Shown piece after piece: positions 42,935-48,527 of a stretch of 48,527 bases of DNA (within the stretch, counting starts at the first letter, position 1; every line of letters begins with the position of its first letter). The stretch is from Bacteroidota bacterium (GTDB taxonomy: Bacteria; Bacteroidota; Bacteroidia; Bacteroidales; Lentimicrobiaceae), in the NCBI GenBank assembly GCA_009773455.1, contig WSXU01000020.1, positions 11,222-59,748 of the forward strand, read 5' to 3'. The translations under genes and the position numbers were made by a program. The notes under the pieces were generated by a model. The model did no database searches, was not told the DNA's origin, and was given only the letters and a program-made list of their open reading frames with translations.

Positions 42935-43142
42935 AATCTATTTTTAACCATCTTCAGGCATCTGAATATTTATAATCCGCGGGAGAAAAATCCCAGATTC
43001 GATGAAATTGACTAAAAATAAAGAAAATTTTTAAGGCTATTTTAATCCTGTTGCTTAAAGTTATTAACAATTGAAGAATTATATCATTGAATAACAGATA
43101 TTTATACTGATTAAAGAAAGGTTAAAATATTTTTCTCAAGAA

Positions 43143-43174
43143 TTGCTTTTTAATATGGTTTTTATATATCTTTG
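43143..43174 (+). promoter_or_regulatory. promoter of the first Lpp-like lipoprotein gene
   Basis: TTG (43143-43145), 21 bp spacer, TATCTTTG (43167-43174), 26 bp before ATG 43201. Confidence 0.65.
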
Positions 43175-43200
43175 CCTTGTTTTAAAACTAACACTCAAAC

Positions 43201-43431
43201 ATGAAAACATTATCACAGATCTTAGTAATTGCCGGACTGGCAACCTTAGTTGCTTGCGGACCAAGTGCAGAACAGAAAGCAGAACAGGCTCGTCTTGATT
43301 CAATCAGGGTAGCTGACTCAATCGCTGCAGTAGAAGCTGAAGCTATGAGGGTTCAGGATTCAATCAACGCCGTTGCTGCTGAACAGCAGAGGATCGCTGA
43401 CTCAATCGCTGCTTTACCAGTTAAGAAATAG
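43201..43431 (+). CDS. small helical lipoprotein with 14-residue repeats (copy 1)
   Basis: The protein has 76 residues. A lipoprotein signal peptide ends in the lipobox 'LVAC' with Cys19. No acidic run follows the Cys, so it lacks the usual surface-export signal and probably faces the periplasm. The mature part is a continuous helix of 14-residue repeats, V-x-D-S-I-x-A-V-x-A-E-x-x-R, seen as 'VADSIAAVEAEAMR' and 'VQDSINAVAAEQQR' with a partial third copy. It ends in Lys-Lys. Length, helix and terminal lysine recall Braun's lipoprotein, though there is no clear sequence kinship. It has its own promoter and terminator. Confidence 0.85.
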   Translation: MKTLSQILVIAGLATLVACGPSAEQKAEQARLDSIRVADSIAAVEAEAMRVQDSINAVAAEQQRIADSIAALPVKK

Positions 43432-43460
43432 TCTGTAAACTACTATTACTTTATTTTGAA

Positions 43461-43492
43461 GAGGAAGTGTTTTCACTTCCTCTTCTTTTTTT
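43461..43492 (+). terminator. terminator of the first lipoprotein gene
   Basis: A GAGGAAGTG-TTTT-CACTTCCTC perfect hairpin is followed by TTCTTTTTTT. Confidence 0.9.
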
Positions 43493-43798
43493 ATATTTTC
43501 ATTTCAAAGTACAACAGAATCTGATAAATATTGAAAATAGAACCCGGATACCGGTTGATACGCGGGAAGAATATTTGATCAAACTGACCCCCTGGTTTTA
43601 GAGATTCAGATTGTAAGGTCTAATAAACTCTTGTGTTTATATGTACTACTAATTTTCGATTTTTAATCTCCGTTTAATTGCTTTTTAGCTCACAAGTGCC
43701 AATTGATATTCACAACAATGTGAATATCAATACTATATAATTATTAAAATTGTATTAAAAAAATATCCAATGATGTGAATTTTAATTAAAAATTTATT
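43493..43798. promoter_or_regulatory. region between the lipoprotein genes with a perfect inverted repeat
   Basis: This AT-rich stretch of about 300 bp holds no gene. It contains a perfect 13-bp inverted repeat, ATTGATATTCACA-acaa-TGTGAATATCAAT, at 43702-43731, about 70 bp upstream of the copy 2 -7 box. No T-run follows, so it looks more like a regulator binding site than a terminator. Confidence 0.5.
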
Positions 43799-43806
43799 TA
43801 TTTTTG
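43799..43806 (+). promoter_or_regulatory. -7 element of the second lipoprotein gene
   Basis: TATTTTTG fits the consensus, 25 bp before ATG 43832. Confidence 0.6.
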
Positions 43807-43831
43807 CAGCGTTTTTAAAAAAACTACAAAC

Positions 43832-44086
43832 ATGAAAACTTTATCACAGATTTTAGTTATTGCTGGTTTGGCAACTTTGGTTGCTTGTGGTCCTAGTGCT
43901 GAGCAGAAAGCTGAGCAGGCTCGTCTTGATTCAGTCAGAATTGCTGACTCAATCGCTGCTGTTGAAGCTGAAGCAATGAGGGTTCAGGACTCAATCAACG
44001 CTGTTGCTGCTGAACAGCAGAGAATCGCTGATTCAACCAGGGTAGCTGATTCTATTGCCAGTCTGAAAAAAGGCAAAAAGAAGTAA
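43832..44086 (+). CDS. small helical lipoprotein with 14-residue repeats (copy 2)
   Basis: This 84-residue protein is nearly identical to the product of the gene 400 bp upstream. It has the same signal peptide and lipobox 'LVAC' and the same repeats. Near the C-terminus an insertion ('IADSTR') adds a half repeat, and the tail is 'KKGKKK'. The DNA differs at many synonymous positions, so the duplication is not recent and the protein sequence is under strong conservation. The polylysine end could contact or be linked to peptidoglycan; this is inference. It has its own promoter and terminator. Confidence 0.85.
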   Translation: MKTLSQILVIAGLATLVACGPSAEQKAEQARLDSVRIADSIAAVEAEAMRVQDSINAVAAEQQRIADSTRVADSIASLKKGKKK

Positions 44087-44111
44087 ATATACCTGAAGGG
44101 TTAACTTTCAG

Positions 44112-44145
44112 AGAGGGGGTCGGTTGACTCCCTCTTTGTTTTTAA
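44112..44145 (+). terminator. terminator of the second lipoprotein gene
   Basis: An AGAGGGGGTC / GACTCCCTCT hairpin (one G-T pair) is followed by TTGTTTTT. Confidence 0.85.
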
Positions 44146-44186
44146 TACACTCCTGAATAAGCCTAACCAGTCTGCCCGGAAATGCC

Positions 44187-44194
44187 TACTTTTG
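44187..44194 (+). promoter_or_regulatory. -7 element of the DEAD-box helicase gene
   Basis: TACTTTTG fits the consensus. It lies 11 bp before ATG 44206 and 47 bp before ATG 44242; the second start leaves a normal leader. Confidence 0.5.
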
Positions 44195-44241
44195 GATTCT
44201 GTTAAATGAACCATTCAATACCCAAAACAACCAGACTGATT

Positions 44242-45477
44242 ATGACCAATAAATCTGAATTGATTGAATATACTAGCTTCCGGCAGTTTGGCTTTAATGA
44301 AGGTGTTATGGAAGGCCTTGATACTGTTGGCTTCGAAAAACCCACCCCAATTCAGGCACAGATCATTCCCCATGTTCTGGCAGGTCACGATGTGATTGGT
44401 TGCGCACAGACAGGAACCGGTAAAACAGCTGCATACCTTTTACCCATACTACATCGTATAATTGAGAATCCTGTTAAGGGGATCAATACAATTATCATAG
44501 CCCCGACACGTGAACTGGCTGTTCAGATAGCCCAGCAGCTCGAAGGTTTCAGTTATTTCCTGAATATAAGTTCGCTTCCGGTATATGGCGGTACCGATGG
44601 GATGGAGTGGGAACAGCAAAGAAAAGCGCTTAGTCAGGGAGTCGATATTGTTGTGGCGACTCCTGGCAAACTGATTTCCTTCCTTAATATGGATATTGTT
44701 CCAGTTCAAAACCTCCAGCATCTGATTCTTGACGAAGCCGACCGAATGCTGGATATGGGATTCTTTGATGATATAATGCGTATTATCAGTTATTTACCAG
44801 AGACAAGAAGCACTTTACTGTTTTCTGCTACTATGCCACCCCGGATTCGGGAGCTTAGTAAGAGAATCCTGAAAGAACCGGTCGAAGTAAATATTTCGCT
44901 GTCAAAGCCTGCTGCAGGAATTTTGCAAATGGCCTATCTGGCTTATGACAAACAGAAAACAAGGTTACTAGCCAGTTTGATCAAAGGACGTGATTTGCCC
45001 AGTGTTCTGGTTTTTGCATCTACCAAATCAAAAGTTAAGTCTATAACCCGTGAACTGGCAGCAGAGGGTTTACAGGTTGCAGATATTCATTCAGACCTTG
45101 AACAGTCTGACCGTGAACGTGTGCTGCTGAGTTTCAGGAACAGACAATTACAGATGCTTATCGCTACCGACGTTTTGTCAAGGGGAATCGATATCGAGAA
45201 TATCAGCCTCGTTGTTAATTACGATGTACCACGTGATGCGGAAGATTATGTTCACAGAGTTGGCCGCACCGCCAGAGCTGAACAAACCGGAATTGCCATC
45301 ACTTTTATCAATGAGCATGAGCAAAGTGAATTTGCCAGGATTGAAAAGTTGATCGGATATGAAATCCGGAAACAGATGCCCCCCGAATCGCTCGGCGATG
45401 GACCAGAATTCAATCCCTCAATGAATAAACCAAAATTCAGGGGGAAGCCGGGGCGGCGTCCCAAGCCCAAAAAGTAA
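44242..45477 (+). CDS. DEAD-box RNA helicase (RhlE-like)
   Basis: The protein has about 411 residues from ATG 44242; 44206 is an alternative in-frame start that would leave almost no leader. Helicase motifs are complete: Q motif 'FEKPTPIQAQ', 'AQTGTGKT', 'PTRELA', 'TPGKL', 'LDEADRMLDMGF', 'FSATMP', 'ATDVLSRGID' and 'HRVGRTAR'. The C-terminal tail is short and basic ('GKPGRRPKPKK'), as in RhlE-like proteins that act on ribosomal or messenger RNA. It precedes the SDR gene by 14 bp. Confidence 0.92.
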   Translation: MTNKSELIEYTSFRQFGFNEGVMEGLDTVGFEKPTPIQAQIIPHVLAGHDVIGCAQTGTGKTAAYLLPILHRIIENPVKGINTIIIAPTRELAVQIAQQLEGFSYFLNISSLPVYGGTDGMEWEQQRKALSQGVDIVVATPGKLISFLNMDIVPVQNLQHLILDEADRMLDMGFFDDIMRIISYLPETRSTLLFSATMPPRIRELSKRILKEPVEVNISLSKPAAGILQMAYLAYDKQKTRLLASLIKGRDLPSVLVFASTKSKVKSITRELAAEGLQVADIHSDLEQSDRERVLLSFRNRQLQMLIATDVLSRGIDIENISLVVNYDVPRDAEDYVHRVGRTARAEQTGIAITFINEHEQSEFARIEKLIGYEIRKQMPPESLGDGPEFNPSMNKPKFRGKPGRRPKPKK

Positions 45478-45491
45478 AAAGCAATCAGACG

Positions 45492-46268
45492 ATGGATATC
45501 AGGCTTGATGATAAATTCTTTATTGTAACCGGTGCTTCATCGGGATTTGGTGAAGCAATTGCCAGAAAGTTAATCGCAGAAGGTGCTTCAGTACTTGCAG
45601 TCGCACGAAGTTCTGAAAAGCTGGAAAAATTGAAGGTTGATTGTGGGTCAAAACTTGAAACTATGATCCAGGATGTGACAGCTGACAATTTTCCTGAAAG
45701 GCTGGTCGATAGAATTAACGGTAGAATTCCTTCCGGAATGGTTGTAAATGCCGGTGGTCCGCCGTCCGGAGGTTTCTTTGATACGTCTCCTGAGAGTTGG
45801 ATTATGGCATACAATGACCTGGTTTCCTGGAAAGTGAAGATATTGAGTACACTGGTTCCGCTATTTATACAGGCCGGATACGGCAGAATCGTAATGATTG
45901 AGAGCGTTTCGGTTAAACAACCTGTGGACGGACTGATCCTGAGCAATACGTTCAGGCCGGCCATAGTTGGTATGGCCCGTACACTGGCAACTGAGATTGC
46001 CGGTTTTGGTATAACAATCAACATACTTGCCCCGGGATACCATGAAACTGCTGCTATGCAGCGGCTTTTTATCCGTAAATCCAATGAGTTGGGAATAAGT
46101 CTGGATGATGCCAGACGGCAGTTTATTGCTGATACAGGTATGGGAAAAATGGGTAATCCGGTTGATTTTGCAGAGCTGGCAGTCTGGTTATTATCGCCTT
46201 CGTCCGGATTCATCACCGGACAGGTAATATCAGTAGCAGGCAATCTGGTTAAAGGTATCCTGGGTTAA
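45492..46268 (+). CDS. SDR-family oxidoreductase with atypical active site
   Basis: This 258-residue Rossmann-fold protein has the NAD(P) motif 'VTGASSGFGEAIA' and 'NAGGPPSGGF'. It has a Ser in 'IESVSVKQP' where the catalytic Ser is expected. The canonical Tyr-x-x-x-Lys is replaced: aligning 'LSNTFRPAIVGMART' with the usual 'YxxxKAAVVG' gives Ser in place of Tyr and Arg in place of Lys. A subgroup of SDR proteins shares this variant, so it is probably a natural divergent type rather than a pseudogene. It shares a transcript with the helicase gene by spacing. Confidence 0.88.
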   Translation: MDIRLDDKFFIVTGASSGFGEAIARKLIAEGASVLAVARSSEKLEKLKVDCGSKLETMIQDVTADNFPERLVDRINGRIPSGMVVNAGGPPSGGFFDTSPESWIMAYNDLVSWKVKILSTLVPLFIQAGYGRIVMIESVSVKQPVDGLILSNTFRPAIVGMARTLATEIAGFGITINILAPGYHETAAMQRLFIRKSNELGISLDDARRQFIADTGMGKMGNPVDFAELAVWLLSPSSGFITGQVISVAGNLVKGILG

Positions 46269-46751
46269 ATGGTTTTCTGACTTATATCATTTTTGCCATC
46301 CATCCATTCCGAAAAAAGGTAGCGAAGATTTGTAAATAAACATTCCCGGGGGTATTGCTAGAAACCCCCGTATCAAGGCGGCAATCACTGCTATCTGTCC
46401 ACGTGATAAAAGTGTCCCCGGTCGATCAGGTCTATTGTGTCCGATAAAGCCGAAAAGCTTTCCATCATTGATCCCAGTTGGCTAATATGTGACACCAATC
46501 AGAAAAGCGGATAGAGGAGAAGGAGTTGTTAAGGGTAAACCATATAGTTGATTACCTTTATTGCTCCAGTGCTTAACCTGAAAAATAAAGCAACTACTTT
46601 TCATGTAATTGTGGTTCCGGGGAAAGGAGCGAATCCGAGGCAAACTCCGGGGGCAATTGCCAGCGATAGTTTTGCCGGGCTTAGTCCTTTATGTATCAGC
46701 CGATAAAAAGGCTTTGAAAGCCATTATCAGTGAATTGCCTGATGAAAGAAA
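46269..46751. other. non-coding region with possible decayed mobile-element ends
   Basis: In this 483-bp stretch I find no gene. It has a CGGGGGT/ACCCCCG hairpin at 46347-46370 and three TGTCC motifs within 50 bp (46396, 46413 and 46438). The part from about 46600 to 46710 gives a 61-codon frame of unconvincing content. The layout vaguely recalls the ends of an IS21-type element with the middle deleted, but I cannot show a transposase. Confidence 0.3.
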
Positions 46752-47069
46752 TCATACAGGCATTGATGGGTCAATGTCACGGGCATATTGGTAGATACCA
46801 CCTTCAAGAATAAAAAGACTCTTTATCTTCAGCTTGTCCTTAAGATAAATATATACCTGCTCACTTTTCATACCATAAATGCAATAAATCACAACTTTGC
46901 CATCGTTTCTTATTTCATTCAATCTTCCAGGAAGTTCAAGCTGAGGAATCGAAACCGCAGTTTCAATATGGCAAACAATATATTTATCTGCTTCACGAGT
47001 GTCGATCAATTGAAAATTCTCTCCGCTATCGAGCATTTTTTTCAGCTCTTCCGATGTAATAAAATTCAT
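46752..47069 (-). CDS. rhodanese-domain protein
   Basis: This 105-residue single rhodanese domain has 'FQLIDTREADKY' in the first half and the active-site loop 'IYCIYGMKS' near residue 63 with the catalytic Cys. The end 'GGIYQYARDIDPSMPV' resembles the C-terminal rhodanese of MoeB/MoeZ-like proteins. Such proteins carry a persulfide for sulfur transfer, for example in cofactor or tRNA thiolation. It starts 10 bp after the NAD(P)-binding gene on the same strand and appears to be the last gene of that operon. Confidence 0.87.
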   Translation of the reverse strand: MNFITSEELKKMLDSGENFQLIDTREADKYIVCHIETAVSIPQLELPGRLNEIRNDGKVVIYCIYGMKSEQVYIYLKDKLKIKSLFILEGGIYQYARDIDPSMPV

Positions 47070-47079
47070 AAATCATTGT

Positions 47080-47769
47080 TTAGAATGAAACCGTATTGAC
47101 AGATGCACCCAATTCTTCAATCTTGTCGGATTCTATAATACAAACCCCTTGTCTCTCATTGGCTGCTCTGATCATTGCCATGGCAACTGTTTCAGCATGA
47201 ACAGGCCTGTACTTTCTGAATCTGCCTGAAAAAACAAATTTCAGATGCTTAAATAAAAATTTGCTGATCTCTTCCAATAACCTGGTTTCCTGCCTCATCC
47301 CGAGCAGGAGGGATGGTCTGAGAATATTCAGGTTATTCACATTAAGTAACCTGAGATCAGCCTCCATTGAACCTTTGGTTTTCAGGTAGAAATTTCCTGA
47401 TTTCAGATCAGCACCCAACGAAGATATAACTGAAAAGACGGAAATCCCATTCTGAGATGCAACTCTTGCAATATTTATAACCAGATCATGATCAGTTTTA
47501 TAAAAGGAGTCCTGGCTACCTGCTTTCCTGATGGTAGTACCTATACAACAGAAAACATGGTCACCGGTTATTTCATGTTTGATTTTATCGATTTCATCGG
47601 GATTAAAAACAATCTGCCTGATCTTCCCGTGTAAAACCCTGGTTTCTTTCCGGACAAACAGAACCAGATTTTCATATCTTGTATCTTTAAGCAATAGTTC
47701 TACAAGAAAATGACCGGTTAATCCGCTGCTGCCAAAAACTATTCCAGTAAGTCCTTTTTTATCTTTCAT
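47080..47769 (-). CDS. NAD(P)-binding oxidoreductase (HTATIP2-like atypical SDR)
   Basis: The 229-residue protein has a Rossmann motif 'GIVFGSSGLTGHFLVELLL', 'VFCCIGTTIRKAGS' near residue 72, 'SVISSLGAD' near residue 115, and 'YLKTKGSMEADLR' with a Tyr/Lys pair. 'NILRPSLLLG' follows. This order matches the atypical SDR group containing human HTATIP2 and bacterial relatives, often annotated only as oxidoreductases. It lies seven bases after an MFS exporter gene and 10 bp before the rhodanese gene. Confidence 0.82.
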   Translation of the reverse strand: MKDKKGLTGIVFGSSGLTGHFLVELLLKDTRYENLVLFVRKETRVLHGKIRQIVFNPDEIDKIKHEITGDHVFCCIGTTIRKAGSQDSFYKTDHDLVINIARVASQNGISVFSVISSLGADLKSGNFYLKTKGSMEADLRLLNVNNLNILRPSLLLGMRQETRLLEEISKFLFKHLKFVFSGRFRKYRPVHAETVAMAMIRAANERQGVCIIESDKIEELGASVNTVSF

Positions 47770-47776
47770 TATAAAT

Positions 47777-48526
47777 TTAATTATTTTCTGCCTGATTCAG
47801 AACCTTCGGTTCAGAATGCCTGAGTTTTCCACGTTTCATTGAAAACCAGGTTCCTGCAACACAAAGCAAGGCAAACACAGTAAAGGTAATCTTTATTCCT
47901 GAAAGTAATTGAGCGGCTGAAGCAACATCCCGCCCTGATTTTCCGAGTACAAGTGCCAGGACCAAAAGCGTAATTCCCATACTCATTGTCTGACCAGTGA
48001 GCCTCATGGTGCCTAAAGTTGCTGATGCGACACCATATTGAGGTGGTTTCACGGAACTCATAACAGCGTTTGTATTGGGTGAAGAGAATAATGCAAATCC
48101 AAGCCCCAGCAGCATGAGCATTGTTATAATGTAATAAATACTGGTTCCGGCCGAAAGAAATGAAAATGAAAACAGTCCTATCACTGTTACCCCCATTCCT
48201 ATAGAGGCAACGATCTGTGGTTCAATTTTATCACTCAGTTTACCGGCAAGTGGCGACAAAATGGTCATCATGACCGGCTGGGCTACCAATATAAGACCTG
48301 CCTGGGCGGGAGTATACCCGCATACCTGCTGAAGGTAAATGCTTAATAAGAAAACCAGTGCAAATGTTGCACTATAATTGATGAATGCAGCGAGATTTGA
48401 AAATACGAAAACCATGTTCTTTCTGAAAAGACCAATGTCAATCAACGGATCGTCAGCTTTGTTTTCGATGAAGGCAAACAAGCCAAGTCCTGTAATGCCG
48501 GCTGTAATCAAAATTATTCCTGAAAT
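47777..48526 (-). CDS. MFS transporter, DHA2 (EmrB/QacA-like), C-terminal part (partial)
   Basis: The frame is open to the right window edge, so the N-terminal half is missing. The visible 250 residues hold about seven hydrophobic segments. 'LGLGFALFSSPNTNAVMSSV' near the middle and 'GVASATLGTMRLTGQTMSMG' following it are typical of 14-TM DHA2 drug:H+ antiporters. 'DPLIDIGLFRKN' just after the first segment is the usual loop before the C-terminal half in this group. The substrate is not evident. It is the first visible gene of a minus-strand operon with an oxidoreductase and a rhodanese. Confidence 0.87.
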   Translation of the reverse strand: MSGIILITAGITGLGLFAFIENKADDPLIDIGLFRKNMVFVFSNLAAFINYSATFALVFLLSIYLQQVCGYTPAQAGLILVAQPVMMTILSPLAGKLSDKIEPQIVASIGMGVTVIGLFSFSFLSAGTSIYYIITMLMLLGLGFALFSSPNTNAVMSSVKPPQYGVASATLGTMRLTGQTMSMGITLLVLALVLGKSGRDVASAAQLLSGIKITFTVFALLCVAGTWFSMKRGKLRHSEPKVLNQAENN

Positions 48527-48527
48527 T

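Noticed and set aside
45485-46243. Long 252-codon open frame on the minus strand
   Set aside because: It lies fully opposite the SDR gene, its product is rich in Ser, Pro and Ile with no domain, and the plus-strand gene has clear family motifs. It is a shadow frame.
46609-46794. 61-codon plus-strand frame
   Set aside because: It is basic and low in recognisable structure, overlaps the end of the rhodanese gene on the other strand, and has no promoter or ribosome site. More likely part of a degenerate non-coding region.

Overview
The window looks like chromosomal DNA of a Bacteroidota species, probably Bacteroidales-like. The evidence is a type III glutamine synthetase (GlnN), a type IX secretion (T9SS) sorting domain, DUF4199 and DUF4831 proteins, a BT4734/DUF3987 mobile-element protein, and repeated Bacteroidota-type promoters (TAnnTTTG, sometimes with TTTG/TTG 19-21 bp upstream). 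No rRNA operon or CRISPR array was seen. The first and last genes run off the window.

Layout. 0-6.8 kb: a truncated GT-C-type membrane glycosyltransferase, a DUF4173-like membrane protein, then on the minus strand mtaB-suhB and nfeD-macro domain. 6.9-11.4 kb: a soluble PAS histidine kinase, a receiver-PAS-GAF-PAS protein and a single-domain response regulator. 11.4-14.5 kb: an EamA permease facing a carbamate kinase/ornithine carbamoyltransferase pair. 14.5-20 kb: a minus-strand nucleotide-sugar block: ugd, uxs, rfbD, a GxxExxY protein and a phosphohexomutase.

20.18-26.48 kb: a compact 6.3-kb element integrated at the 3' end of a tRNA-Lys(UUU) gene and bounded by an 18-bp direct repeat. It carries a tyrosine recombinase, a tight four-gene operon (unknown 217-aa protein, ribbon-helix-helix-like protein, DUF3853-like HTH protein, DUF3987 P-loop protein), a cluster of GGTTATA repeats with perfect palindromes, and two unknown small genes. 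No relaxase is visible. The insertion separated the tRNA from its ancestral terminator, and the element supplies a substitute hairpin.

26.6-36.4 kb: a cupin and a YciO-type protein, the SRP RNA gene (not a protein, easily missed), DUF4199, two glycosyltransferases, a T9SS cargo protein, and a complete four-enzyme set for GDP-D-glycero-alpha-D-manno-heptose (hddA, gmhA, hddC, gmhB), followed by a sodium:solute symporter. 36.4-48.5 kb: glnN, a DUF4831 protein, a Yip1-like protein, rarA-kdsA, two near-identical small Lpp-like lipoproteins each with its own promoter and terminator, a DEAD-box helicase, an SDR protein, a possible decayed IS relic, then rhodanese, NAD(P)-binding and DHA2-type MFS genes.

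The most distinctive parts are the minimal tRNA-Lys element with its repeat cluster, and the tandem lipoproteins built of 14-residue repeats with lysine-rich C-termini. All family calls come from reading motifs; no database search was run.
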